From: Pseudomonas sp. GM49
Lineage (GTDB): Bacteria > Pseudomonadota > Gammaproteobacteria > Pseudomonadales > Pseudomonadaceae
Reading direction: 5' to 3'
Assembly (NCBI RefSeq): GCF_000282355.1
Contig: NZ_AKJL01000202.1
Coordinates: forward strand, 1 to 35,149
Length of the DNA: 35,149 nucleotides
A model generated the notes under the pieces. The model worked only from the letters and a program-made list of their open reading frames with translations, had not been told where the DNA came from and ran no database searches. Numbering within the stretch: position 1 is the stretch's first letter; the number at the start of each line of letters is the position of its first letter. The position numbers and the translations under genes were made by a program. Shown here in pieces: positions 15,716 to 24,268 of the stretch.

Positions 15716-15900
15716 CTAGTCCCTGCTCGATATAACCCGTACTCCCATCGATTGTGTGCAACTCCGAGAACGCTGTCGCAGGACATCCTTAGATTCCTTC
15801 AACTGACACACATTGAACATCGCAGCCTCCGTGGCCACGGCGACCAGATCGCCGTCGACGTCATACAGGCCGATCTCACGAATCCACTCACCCGACCTCG
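15716..15900 (-). pseudogene. Remnant of a phage tail-fibre protein
   Basis: The minus strand reads GEWIREIGLYDVDGDLVAVA, a hallmark of P2/Mu-like tail-fibre N-terminal domains (phage tail-collar fibre, DUF3751). The frame then drifts into unrelated residues and stops at 15716-15718. Both ends of the gene are missing. With the integrase remnant at 19.0 kb it points to a decayed prophage. Confidence 0.65.
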
Positions 15901-16039
15901 GGCGGGATGATTTACTCGGTGATCACGGTGTTGGGGTTGGCCAGGACTGGGGTTGTGCGGCCAGGGTCGTCATCTCTTACGTGATGCTTCCAGGTAGCGT
16001 GACGAATGACGTCTTTCGATTGCTGCCTGTCGCCACCGG

Positions 16040-16091
16040 CAGCAATGGGTCGTTTTCTGCCCCTCGTGAGAGGCAGAAATCGGCCAAAAGC
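16040..16091. repeat. Degenerate inverted repeat with TTTCTGCC/GGCAGAAA
   Basis: TTTCTGCC (16051-16058) and GGCAGAAA (16069-16076) pair, followed by CGGCCAAAAGC. The element at 18183-18237 has the same layout. It lies in a gene-free stretch between the tail-fibre remnant and the GNAT gene. Confidence 0.65.
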
Positions 16092-16201
16092 TGTCTCTCA
16101 CCAAGGGCAGCCACCAGCCATTTGCGGACATGCCATTGCTTTCCACCACCCTGAGCTAGCCGATTTCTGCCTGTCATCCAAAGTAGCAATCGACGGTGTA
16201 T

Positions 16202-16609
16202 TCAACCGGTCGAGCTTCTGCTGCGCGTCATGTGTATGAGGGCCGAACGGCCGTTCCCCAAAGAAGGTCGTTCCTCAATGGCATAGGGCACAAACCCAAG
16301 TTTGGGGTAAAGCAGCAGCCCTGCCGTGTTTTCGTTGAAACAGGAAATCTGCACCTCGTTGGCTCCGTAACGCTCGAATGCCAAGCCGGTCATCGTCTCC
16401 ACGATAAACGTGGCCACTCCTTCGCCCCGAGCGCTCGGCGAGACGATGACATTGCCGATACAGCAAACGCCATTGCGTTTAGCTTGATAGAAATTGGCAA
16501 ACCCAACGACAGTCCCATTGATCTCCACGACTGTGCATCGGACTTGACCAGCACATTTCGTAACCATGACCGGCAGAGAGCGACCCAGGCTGTGTGAAAA
16601 CACCTGCAA
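16202..16609 (-). pseudogene. GNAT acetyltransferase, N-terminally truncated
   Basis: Up to 135 residues, of which the part from VRCTVVEINGTVVGFANFYQ onward is a normal GNAT C-terminal two-thirds. The acetyl-CoA loop is NVIVSPSARGEGVATFIVET and the end region is FNENTAGLLLYPKLGFVPYA. Relatives of this type carry about 50 more N-terminal residues. The break coincides with copy 2 of the 19-bp repeat (16564-16582), so recombination at the repeat probably removed the true start. A short protein could still be made from ATG at 16567, but activity is doubtful. Confidence 0.65.
16564..16582 (+). repeat. 19-bp direct repeat, copy 2
   Basis: Identical to 14362-14380. It cuts into the 5' end of the truncated GNAT gene. 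Confidence 0.75.
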
Positions 16610-16712
16610 TTTACGCGAGGGTATGGCGCTACTAGCTATGAGGCGTTCGCAGCTGGGTCGAAAAGCTATCGATGCCTATCTGATAATCACGAAAATAAAT
16701 CAGGAGGCGGTC

Positions 16713-18095
16713 GTGAAGCTGGAAAAGCGTAGTATCGAGTTTGTCCCTCACAGTGAACGTTACGGAACGCCACGGCGGTTGTTCACCATCTGGTTCAGTT
16801 CCAATTTCCAAGTGACCGCTTTGATGGTCGGTACGCTGGGTATCGCCTCGGGGTTGAGCTTCGGCTGGACATTGCTGGGCCTGCTGATTGGCAATCTGGT
16901 CGGCACCGTGTTCATGGCCGCGCACTCCGCCCAAGGCCCTCACTTGGGGATTCCACAAATGATCCAGAGCCGGGCACAGTTCGGTGTTTACGGAGCTGCG
17001 ATCCCCCTGCTGGTAATGGTCACGGCGGCGGTGCTATTTCTTGCCGCCAGCGGCGTCTTGATGCGCGATGCCTTAAAGGCGCTGGTGCCAATGAGCGACG
17101 ACCAGGCCATTGTGGTGGTCGGCATTCTGACTTTCATCATTGGTTTTATAGGCTACGAGCTGATCCACCGTATGGGGGCGTGGATGAGCCTGTTATCTAC
17201 CTTGGTGTTTGCAAGCGCCTTGGCCTTAATCCTGCTGCACCCCAGCGACGCGGCATCAACAACCGTCTCAGGTACGGGCTTTACGTTGGCGGCCTTTAAC
17301 CTGGTCATAGCGCAGGCTGCCTCCTGGACTTTAGGTTACGGCCCCTACGTGGCAGACTACTCGCGTTACCTCCCCGCGAACGTGAGCACCCGTGCCACGT
17401 TCTGGACAACCTATTGTGGTTGTGCACTGGGCTCTTTTGCCATGATGGCATTAGGCGCTTTACTGGCAGTAGCGATACCTGCAGCGCTTGAGCGCGACCC
17501 TGCAACCGCCATTGCCACGTTGTTTGGCCCGTGGGCACCTTTGGTACTGGGCGTGATCGCGCTTGGCGTCATCCAGTACAACGTACTCTGCTTGTACAGC
17601 GCCTATATGTCTTCGGTCACGATATTCGGAGCCTTTGGAGGGCTCAAATACGTCACGGCTCCAGCAAAAGCGTTGGTGATGGCCATGTTGACCGTTGCTG
17701 CGACCCTGATCGCCATAGCCACCCAGTACCGTTTTGACACGTTTTTTGCGGACATTCTGATCGGTCAGTTGTATTTGCTGATTCCCTGGAGTGCGATCAA
17801 CCTGGTTGATTATTACTGGGTGTGTCGCGGCCACTATGAAGTAGGTGACCTGTACGACCCTAAAGGCCGCTACGCCCGCTTCAACGGGCGAACCCTTATG
17901 GTCTATGCCGTTTCGATAATCGGCACGATTCCCTTCATGAAGCTCTCGTTCTACACAGGCTTTGTAGCGAACTGGCTAGGCGCCGACATTAGTTGGGCGA
18001 TGGGGCTGGTGTTGGCCGGGGGGCTGTACTGTACGGTCAACAGCCGACCAGTTGTTAAAAACTCGCGCATGTTTGGTCAAAGATCTCTCGAATAG
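16713..18095 (+). CDS. NCS1-family cytosine/purine-type permease
   Basis: A 460-aa inner-membrane protein with about 12 TM helices. The start region PHSERYGTPRRLFTIWFSSN is the classic NCS1 N-terminal motif, and ASWTLGYGPYVADYSRYLP covers the substrate-binding helix 6 region of the CodB-like branch. GTG at 16713 was chosen because AGGAGG lies 8 bp upstream; in-frame sequence before it is repeat-derived. It would import a nucleobase or related heterocycle by cation symport. No matching deaminase or catabolic gene is adjacent, so its substrate is open. It is intact, unlike its neighbours. Confidence 0.9.
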   Translation: MKLEKRSIEFVPHSERYGTPRRLFTIWFSSNFQVTALMVGTLGIASGLSFGWTLLGLLIGNLVGTVFMAAHSAQGPHLGIPQMIQSRAQFGVYGAAIPLLVMVTAAVLFLAASGVLMRDALKALVPMSDDQAIVVVGILTFIIGFIGYELIHRMGAWMSLLSTLVFASALALILLHPSDAASTTVSGTGFTLAAFNLVIAQAASWTLGYGPYVADYSRYLPANVSTRATFWTTYCGCALGSFAMMALGALLAVAIPAALERDPATAIATLFGPWAPLVLGVIALGVIQYNVLCLYSAYMSSVTIFGAFGGLKYVTAPAKALVMAMLTVAATLIAIATQYRFDTFFADILIGQLYLLIPWSAINLVDYYWVCRGHYEVGDLYDPKGRYARFNGRTLMVYAVSIIGTIPFMKLSFYTGFVANWLGADISWAMGLVLAGGLYCTVNSRPVVKNSRMFGQRSLE

Positions 18096-18128
18096 GCGAA
18101 GCGAGATACGTCGTCGACGCTTCGCCTA
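18093..18128. terminator. Strong hairpin at the end of the NCS1 permease gene
   Basis: TAGGCGAAGCG (18093-18103, including the stop codon) pairs perfectly with 18118-18128. There is no T run, so it may act as a mRNA-end hairpin or a weak terminator. Confidence 0.55.
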
Positions 18129-18467
18129 CAGCCATTCGACGATACAGTGAATTGACCCCGGTTTGATAGATGCTTTGGGGGCCTGCTTTTGGCCGCTTTT
18201 CTGCCTTCCACGACAGACAGAAATCGGCCAAGAGCAGACATACGAACGTATATCAGGACTCGTGGCTGATCGTTGATAGCAATCAGTGCGTAAAGCGGAT
18301 TCTTACCGTCGGTCAACTTAACCCCAACCGAAGCAGTGGCGATTTGATATGCCAATAACAATGGCTACGCTATGGGAAAGCAGAGGGTTTTTCGTGAATA
18401 AGAAATATATCATTTACGACTACTTTTCATAAAATGAAAATATTTTAACTCTGGATAGAGTATTTAT
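18129..18467. other. Intergenic region with repeat, no recognised gene
   Basis: Apart from the inverted repeat at 18183-18237 nothing clear is seen. A minus-strand open stretch at about 18250-18360 (LTDGKNPLYALIAINDQP) may be a decayed gene, but I cannot assign it. The last 80 bases are AT-rich and precede the 18468 gene. Confidence 0.45.
18183..18237. repeat. Inverted repeat CTGCTTTTGGCCG / CGGCCAAGAGCAG
   Basis: The arms match at 12 of 13 positions, and an inner TTTCTG...CAGAAA stem continues the pairing. It has the same core as the repeat at 16040-16091. It seems to be a family of intergenic elements distinct from the two REP types. Confidence 0.7.
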
Positions 18468-18986
18468 ATGAGTATCTTAAAGGAGAATTTGTTTGAGCCA
18501 AAAAAATTGTTGCGGTTGACTATTTTTTTGTTCTTGGTGTTTTTGTTTTATTTTGGGTTCTATATTTTTGCTGTTATCGATAGGCCTATTTATACTGAGG
18601 GGGAGTTGTTAGCCACGGAAGGTAAATTTATTGCAATCGCAGCTAGTACCCAGAGAGGAACATCATTTGTTATAAAAGAACGTAGCGATGGAAGCTTGAA
18701 GAAATTTCACATTACTTCAGGTTATACAGAAGTTAAAAGTGGATTCTCTTCAAGTATTGGGCAAGAAGTTATTGTGCAGCACTATGATCGGCAAGTTATT
18801 TCATGCAAGATTGATGGGGTTGAGTTCTGTGTCTCGAACTGCGTCGGTAAATATGAGTGCGAAATGAAGGTATATCGTGCCAGTGTTTCCGCTTTGAAAA
18901 AAATGGTTTACACGGTAGCTGTTTTGTTTTTTGTATCTTTAGTGGCTTATCTTATAAAAAGAAAGCGGCAGGCGTTAAAAGAATAA
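18468..18986 (+). CDS. AT-rich hypothetical membrane protein, two TM helices
   Basis: A 172-aa protein I do not recognise. The first TM helix is at about 16-37 (LTIFLFLVFLFYFGFYIF) and the second at about 146-163, followed by a basic tail KRKRQ. About 105 residues between them would face the periplasm and include four cysteines close together (CKIDGVEFCVSNCVGKYEC). Base composition is far lower in GC than that of the core genes, and codon use is AT-rich, so recent transfer is likely. It stands alone between an NCS1 permease and an integrase remnant. Confidence 0.7.
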   Translation: MSILKENLFEPKKLLRLTIFLFLVFLFYFGFYIFAVIDRPIYTEGELLATEGKFIAIAASTQRGTSFVIKERSDGSLKKFHITSGYTEVKSGFSSSIGQEVIVQHYDRQVISCKIDGVEFCVSNCVGKYECEMKVYRASVSALKKMVYTVAVLFFVSLVAYLIKRKRQALKE

Positions 18987-19019
18987 CCTGGTTTGCGTCT
19001 GCCGCTGAAATTATGCATC

Positions 19020-19507
19020 TCAGTCGGCAGACGGAGAAACTACCGGAATACCGTGGTCGTAGACGTCCATCATCTTCGGGTCACGGTGACCACTGGCCTC
19101 CTGTTTATCCGCCCGAGTGCCGACCGTGTCGGTCATGCCGCGTCGTTTCAGATCGTGAAGGGCAAACCGCTGCTCGGGTGTAATGATCTCATCGGCTGGA
19201 GCAAGAGTAATGAAGCGTGCCAGGCCGTATCCAGACTCGACTTGCGAAGCGGGCCGCCATGGCTGGCCACGATGATGTTCCGACGTGACGGCGCAATCGG
19301 AACCGGTGTTTTGCGATTGGTCCACACCTTGGCTCGATACGCCTTTGCGTTATCCCAAGCTTTGCGCAGTCGTGGTGTCCAGCGAACAATGTTGTCCCGA
19401 CAACCCTTTCGGCGGTTGGTCAGAATCCCGATCTCCAACTCGTTCTCGTCGATCAGGGTCGACTGCAGCCATAAGAAGCAGCCAGTCGGAAATGTCCACG
19501 AAACCAT
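19020..19507 (-). pseudogene. Frameshifted C-terminal part of a phage tyrosine integrase
   Basis: Two frames together give the end of a tyrosine recombinase. The upstream frame has LTNRRKGCRDNIVRWTPRLR and NIIVASHGGPLRKSSLDTAW. The downstream frame has ITPEQRFALHDLKRRGMTDT, then EASGHRDPKMMDVYDH, with the HxxR-type and GHR boxes and the final Tyr. The frame changes near 19210-19216. The N-terminal half is absent. No tRNA or attachment repeat is visible nearby. Confidence 0.85.
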
Positions 19508-19596
19508 GGACGATTCACTCTGGGGCTCACAGGCATTCAGCTTCCATCCGCCCTCGATTCCCGACTGGGAGCGCGGTGCCTACAAAGTTGCCATTA

Positions 19597-19947
19597 TCAT
19601 TTGTCGTCCATCTTTGTTGACGATTGTGGCCGGCGCTCAGTGCTCTCTTCGGCGTTGGGTGCTTCTGGAAAACTCCCTGGCGTGAACACATGGGTCTGCA
19701 AGTCGCTGGCATCGACTTCGGTGACACCATGAACCGAACGGGCCAGACCAATGGCCTGTTCACACTGTCTATGAGTGTTGACGCGGCCGCTTAACCCCAC
19801 TGTGCCCGCATGGGTTTTGACATTGATATGCAGGCTAAGGGTCGGATCGGAAAATGCCAGGGTCGACTTCACCTTGGCGGTAATCCATGCATCGTGAACG
19901 GCCATTTCCAGACCATGAGAGTAATGCTGGAAGGAGTGAATTTTCAT
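19597..19947 (-). CDS. BON-domain protein
   Basis: A 116-aa protein with one BON domain at about 18-82: VHDAWITAKVKSTLAFSDPT, then HAGTVGLSGRVNTHRQCEQA and VHGVTEVDASDLQ. BON domains, as in OsmY, are thought to bind membranes or phospholipids during osmotic stress. No signal peptide is visible from the ATG at 19947. An upstream in-frame start at 19989 lacks a ribosome site, while GAGAGAGGG precedes 19947. The Ser/Pro/Glu-rich tail is disordered. A probable sigma-70 promoter lies at 20081-20109. Confidence 0.83.
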   Translation of the reverse strand: MKIHSFQHYSHGLEMAVHDAWITAKVKSTLAFSDPTLSLHINVKTHAGTVGLSGRVNTHRQCEQAIGLARSVHGVTEVDASDLQTHVFTPGSFPEAPNAEESTERRPQSSTKMDDK

Positions 19948-20080
19948 GGCTGAACCCTCTCTCGCGTAATCAGACGTACTGTCCATCCCATTTGCTGTGC
20001 TGCCCTCTGCCTGGCAGGTGAACGCTATGGATACCTGATTCGTTTTGGAGCGCTCGCCACGCAAACATTGGCAGAAATTA

Positions 20081-20109
20081 ATTATAGTACGGCCGTTGCC
20101 TGCGGTCAG
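20081..20109 (-). promoter_or_regulatory. Promoter for the BON-domain gene
   Basis: On the minus strand CTGACC is followed after 17 bp by a perfect TATAAT. The transcript would have a leader of roughly 130 nt. Confidence 0.5.
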
Positions 20110-20266
20110 AGCGCTGTCCCCGTGAACGTCCGCCCTGGTCGTTCTGTGCCAGGCGCAACACCTGCAGAGCACTCCAGACAGTCCTTATTGCGATCAACCC
20201 GAAGCAGCCCTTGATGTCTGTTTGTTGTCACCATATGTTATTGGTATTCAAGGAGGATTCTGACTG

Positions 20267-20836
20267 ATGGCACGTGTGGGTTTGATACTGACACCCGGTT
20301 TTGCGGACTGGGAATATGCTTTCATTGCTGGAACTGCGTCCCCGTTTTACGGGATCGATGTCAGATTTTTCGCTTCTGCTACGGGGCAGTTCCGCTCGCA
20401 GGGCGGATTGGCTGTAACTGTCGATAGCAGTTTGCAGCAATGCCTGGACTGGAAACCGGACGTTGTTGTCGTCATTGGAGGAATGGTCTGGGAACGTGCA
20501 GAAGCACCGGATATTCGAGATTTTCTGCATGCCTGTCGCTCAAGTGGGGCGACTATTGCCGGTATCTGTGGGGGAACGCTGGCACTTGCGAGGGCCGGGC
20601 TTCTCGACTCGGTTCCTCATACTTCGAACAGCGCTGACTTCTTGCAACAGAATGCCGTAGGTTATGAGGGGCGCACGTTTTATCGAAGCAGTCCAGTAGC
20701 GGTGGTTGCGGACCGCATTATAACTGCTCCAGGCCCTGCGCCCGTTAGCTTCACCTGCGCAGTATTCGAAGGTGCCGGGCTATCTTCAGAGATCATTTCT
20801 CAGTTCAGGTCAATGTTGGCAGCGGAACATGGGTGA
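20267..20836 (+). CDS. DJ-1/PfpI family protein
   Basis: A 189-aa protein of the class I glutamine amidotransferase-like DJ-1/PfpI superfamily. The nucleophile elbow is Cys101 in AGICGGTLALARAGLL, and an acidic residue near the N-terminus (Glu17 in ADWEYA) would polarise it. VVVVIGGMVWE (66-76) is the usual strand-loop before the active site. Members act as proteases, glyoxalases or chaperones, or are of unknown function, and length alone does not decide. GGAGG stands 10 bp before the ATG. No operon partner is evident. Confidence 0.87.
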   Translation: MARVGLILTPGFADWEYAFIAGTASPFYGIDVRFFASATGQFRSQGGLAVTVDSSLQQCLDWKPDVVVVIGGMVWERAEAPDIRDFLHACRSSGATIAGICGGTLALARAGLLDSVPHTSNSADFLQQNAVGYEGRTFYRSSPVAVVADRIITAPGPAPVSFTCAVFEGAGLSSEIISQFRSMLAAEHG

Positions 20837-21007
20837 CCGCTTCGTCCTGCAAAACAGCCGATCAGGTGAGTGTTCGAGTGGCCGCTCATGGTTGTGGATT
20901 CAATGGGCATCAGAAATGACCGTGTGTGCCGACACGATGGCTGATATCTTTCCCGCGCACCAAATCGCGTCCAATCGACGCTGATCCGATCAAGGATGAT
21001 AAAAACA

Positions 21008-21385
21008 ATGAAAATATTATTCATTGCTTCGCTAGGCGTTTTATCGCTAATTCAAACATCACTATCCTACGCGGATAATGTTAATGGAAAAAGCCTCTAT
21101 TTACAGCGATGCGCCATGTGCCACGGAATAGATCTCAAGGCAACAGGACCATTGGCTAATAAAAGCAATCCTCCTGCACCTGATCTGACAACATCCGCTT
21201 TCAAGAAACGATTAAATGATTATCCGGGCGTAATTGTATCATCGATAATACTTCGCCCAAATGGAGACTTGATTCCAAAAACTTTGCGAGAGAACGGTGT
21301 AAAGCTGGCGCCGTACTCATGGAGGATTAAGGATCTGCGCGATTTAAATCAATACATGGGTAGTGTGATTTCAAAAAATCGATGA
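21008..21385 (+). CDS. Small monohaem cytochrome c
   Basis: A 125-aa exported protein with a signal peptide ending near SYA (residue 22). The haem site is CAMCH (Cys35, Cys38, His39). The fold length fits a class I c-type cytochrome. The place where the distal methionine normally sits, ahead of the last helix, reads KLAPYSWRIKDLRDLNQYM, with Leu in place of Met, so the sixth ligand may be absent or supplied by another residue. ATG at 21008 is preferred over 20996 because AAGGA fits it better. GC content is lower than in the core genes. No oxidase or dehydrogenase partner is adjacent. Confidence 0.85.
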   Translation: MKILFIASLGVLSLIQTSLSYADNVNGKSLYLQRCAMCHGIDLKATGPLANKSNPPAPDLTTSAFKKRLNDYPGVIVSSIILRPNGDLIPKTLRENGVKLAPYSWRIKDLRDLNQYMGSVISKNR

Positions 21386-21654
21386 TGTTTGAGATGAGAG
21401 GTAGGCACAGAAATCTAAAAGCCATTTCAGGTTTGAGTGCTTGTGGGGCAATGCCGGTGAGCCTGTCGACCTCTCGCGGGCACATCGCTGATGAACAATC
21501 TCGGATTGATACAAGCTCGGGCGGCTCTTCGCATCCAGCAGCAGTCGGCTGCGGTTGTAACAGGCAAATAACGGTCAGAAGGAGACGGCCTTGAAGCCAT
21601 CGACTGTAACAGGTCCATGAGTCTCAAAATCAGAATAACAAACTTCCTGGCTAC

Positions 21655-22221
21655 TCATTTTTTCTCCCCCACAGAAAAAAATCTTGCGAAGTTAGCCAAA
21701 CACCAATAAATCAGCGCAAACCCATACTCCAATAACATAGAGCCTGCAGTGGAATAGAACACTTGAATAAATTCTGACTCATAGAAACACTTCCTCGTAC
21801 AATTCGGCTCTGCCGGAAGCGTAACATTCAAGAAAAATAGTCCAATGCAAATCATCGCTAACCCCGGTAATGCTTTCAGATGACGCCTCCACCCGGTAAG
21901 CGAACGAACATACATTTCCCGATAGGGCTTCCATCGTGCGACGAGAAAAGCGTAATAAAAACTGAACAACCAAGCCAGTAAAAATATTAACTGTGTAACC
22001 TCAGGAAATGACGACTTTCCGGCCCAGACGTTTATCGATGGAATATTGGCTTCGGCGATCCCGGCAAGCTCCGCTACCCATTGAATCCCCATAACGTCTT
22101 TACTAGACCCACCAAAAATAATTACAGACGTAAAAAATAATGGAAGCCACACTATCCACCTTCGAAAAAAAGCATCACGAGCAATTACCTGCACAAGATC
22201 TGAAGTTGATGGATTACGCAT
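21655..22221 (-). CDS. Hypothetical inner-membrane protein, about four TM helices
   Basis: A 188-aa protein I do not recognise. Hydrophobic segments lie at about 22-38, 78-95, 117-133 and 158-178. A Cys pair in PNCTRKCFYE lies in the loop between helices 3 and 4. Composition is AT-rich relative to the core genes, like the proteins at 14694 and 18468. It is alone, in a region with a decayed phage integrase and repeats. Confidence 0.7.
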   Translation of the reverse strand: MRNPSTSDLVQVIARDAFFRRWIVWLPLFFTSVIIFGGSSKDVMGIQWVAELAGIAEANIPSINVWAGKSSFPEVTQLIFLLAWLFSFYYAFLVARWKPYREMYVRSLTGWRRHLKALPGLAMICIGLFFLNVTLPAEPNCTRKCFYESEFIQVFYSTAGSMLLEYGFALIYWCLANFARFFSVGEKK

Positions 22222-22278
22222 ACGCTCTCCTTAACACCGTCTGATCGTCGCTCTCTCATACCTTCGCCAAGAGCTTTT

Positions 22279-22416
22279 CTAACGGATTTGTCCTGCCTCG
22301 GTGGACCCCTGTTCACCTGTGCGAGCATCCTTATGGGAGGGTGTTTCAGCAGACACTGTATTTGAACGCGCGACGAGCATTGTGAGCAGGAGAGTGGCAG
22401 AAGAAATCCTGTTCAT
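22279..22416 (-). CDS. Small putative secreted peptide of 45 residues
   Basis: A short frame with a good ribosome site (AAGGAGCAGG 5-6 bp before the ATG) reads MNRISSATLLLTMLVARSNT, then VSAETPSHKDARTGEQGSTE, and stops. The first 22-23 residues look like a signal peptide with cleavage after VSA; the mature part would be about 22 hydrophilic residues. It could be a genuine small peptide or the start of a broken gene. No homologue is known to me. Confidence 0.4.
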   Translation of the reverse strand: MNRISSATLLLTMLVARSNTVSAETPSHKDARTGEQGSTEAGQIR

Positions 22417-22676
22417 TTTCCTGCTCCTTAGGAGCGAAATAAGTGTTTCGTCAGCGTAGTTTCATCCCGGAGGTTGTGCCACGTAGTGACCACTGCTGCA
22501 GCAGGTGGTTTGAGCACGGCGAGACGTTGAATACCCTGGTTGAGGAAACTTGAATCGCGCCAGCTTTTCAGGCACCACGACGGACTGCCTTTGGCCGTTT
22601 ATTGCCTTGCGCCACCGGCTACAAATGGTTGCTCAGCTCGAATGCAATCAGGTGAGCAAGTCTATGCAATTCCCCA

Positions 22677-23444
22677 TCACGCCTTGACCCAGCGCTGGCG
22701 ACTCCAGCTGCTCAATCCATCAACGGCGAACACCAACAGCAACATGGCCAGAATCACCGTGCTGGCCTGGGCTTCCTGGAACAGGCTGAGGCTGACATAG
22801 AGCATCTGCCCCAAACCGCCGGCACCGACGAAACCCAGCACGCTGGCCATGCGGATGTTGTTTTCCCAGCGGTACAGGATGTACGCCAACAGCTGCGGAA
22901 ACAGGTTGGGCAGGGTGCCGTAGCAGAAGGCCCAGACGACATTGCCGCCCTGCAAGCGGATGGCTTCGGCGGGTTGCGGCGGGGTGTTTTCCAGTGCTTC
23001 GGCGAACAGACGGCCGAGTACTCCGGTGGTGTGCATGGCCAGAGCCAGGGTACCGGCGTTGGGGCCGAGTCCGGCGGCCAGCACCATCAACGCGGCCCAC
23101 ACCAGTTCGGGAATGGCGCGCAGGCCATTGAGCACAAGACGTGACGCACTCTGCAACAGCCAACCGAAGCGCCCGGCCGCCGGCAGCGCCAACAGCAGGC
23201 CAAACACCGCCGCGAGCAGGGTGCCGAGGGCCGACATCGCCATGGTTTCCACGGCGCCACGGCCGATGGCTTGCAGGTGGCCGGCGCTCAGGTCCGGGCT
23301 GAGAAAGCGCAGCACGTAGGCGCCCATCTGCTTCAGGTTGCTGCTGCCAGCCAGTTCACCGAGGTCAATGCCCAGGTAGCTGAACGAGGCGACGACCGCC
23401 ACACCGATGCAAAGGATCAGCAGCAGGTTGATCAGGCGATTCAT
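22677..23444 (-). CDS. phnE: PhnE-type ABC permease, second copy
   Basis: A 255-aa inner-membrane permease of the phosphonate-type class. GAVETMAMSALGTLLAAVFG is the conserved stretch near the second helix, and PPQPAEAIRLQGGNVVWAFC plus the following LPNLFPQLLAYILYRWE form the ATPase-contact loop and helix. It is the last gene of the operon and overlaps the other permease by 4 bp. It would pair with that protein as a heterodimer for an oxyanion substrate. Confidence 0.88.
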   Translation of the reverse strand: MNRLINLLLILCIGVAVVASFSYLGIDLGELAGSSNLKQMGAYVLRFLSPDLSAGHLQAIGRGAVETMAMSALGTLLAAVFGLLLALPAAGRFGWLLQSASRLVLNGLRAIPELVWAALMVLAAGLGPNAGTLALAMHTTGVLGRLFAEALENTPPQPAEAIRLQGGNVVWAFCYGTLPNLFPQLLAYILYRWENNIRMASVLGFVGAGGLGQMLYVSLSLFQEAQASTVILAMLLLVFAVDGLSSWSRQRWVKA

Positions 23445-24268
23445 GCGAACCTCCAGCGCAGCAGGCGGCTGATCTGATCGGCGAACAGCACCAGGACGAA
23501 AAAGGTCAGCAACATGCTCGCCACTTCACCGCCGGCGAACATGCGTAGCGACAGGTCGATCTGTTGGCCCAGCCCGCCGGCGCCGACGAAGCCCATCACC
23601 ACGGACGCGCGAATCGCGCATTCCCAGCGATACACGGTGTACGACAGCAATTCTGCCGCGACATTGGGCAGGATGCCGTAGCAGAAGGCCGTCAACCGAC
23701 CACTGCCGGCCTGTAGCAGTGCATGGGCCGGTCGCTGGTCGACCGACTCGAAGATCTCCGCATAGACCTTGCCCAGCATGCCGCTGTAGGTGATGGCAAT
23801 GGCCAGCACCCCGGCCGTCGGGCCAAGGCCGACGGCGCGCACGAACAGCAAGGCCCAGACGATTTCCGGCACGCTGCGCAGGAAGATCAGCAACCCGCGC
23901 ACCGGCCAACGCAACAGTCGGCCCGGGACGCTCGGGCGACCGCTGCGCGAAGCGGCCGACAGCGACAACGCCCGGCTGGCCAGCAGGCTGGCGGGCACGG
24001 CCAACAGCAAGGCCAGGGCCATGCCGGCGGTGGCGATGGCCAGTGTTTGCAAGGTGGCTTGCCACAGCAGCTGAAGGAACTCTTCGCCATGGGCCGGTGG
24101 CCAGAAGGCTGAGACAAACCGGCCCATCTCACTCTGGCTGTCTGCCTTGAGCAGGACACCCAGGTCCAGTTCGCTGAAATGGATGCCGGGCCACAGCAGG
24201 GCAAGCGCCAACAGACTGAGCAGCAGGCGGGGCAGGGTGGCCGGGTCTCGTGTATCGCGCGTTAGCAT
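23441..24268 (-). CDS. phnE: PhnE-type ABC permease, first copy
   Basis: A 275-aa permease with the same signatures: [20 protein letters not shown], then [20 protein letters not shown] and [20 protein letters not shown]. Helices number about six. It overlaps the ATPase gene by 7 bp and the second permease gene by 4 bp, so the four genes are one translationally coupled operon. Two separate permeases, rather than a homodimer, are common in phosphite and selenate-type relatives of the Phn system. Confidence 0.88.
   Translation of the reverse strand: MLTRDTRDPATLPRLLLSLLALALLWPGIHFSELDLGVLLKADSQSEMGRFVSAFWPPAHGEEFLQLLWQATLQTLAIATAGMALALLLAVPASLLASRALSLSAASRSGRPSVPGRLLRWPVRGLLIFLRSVPEIVWALLFVRAVGLGPTAGVLAIAITYSGMLGKVYAEIFESVDQRPAHALLQAGSGRLTAFCYGILPNVAAELLSYTVYRWECAIRASVVMGFVGAGGLGQQIDLSLRMFAGGEVASMLLTFFVLVLFADQISRLLRWRFA

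Noticed and set aside
21386..21654. Possible small genes between the cytochrome and the membrane-protein gene
   Set aside because: Short frames on both strands lack ribosome sites and recognisable content.
14220..22676. Complete genomic island with att sites next to a tRNA
   Set aside because: No tRNA gene and no flanking attachment repeat could be seen; only remnants support past integration.
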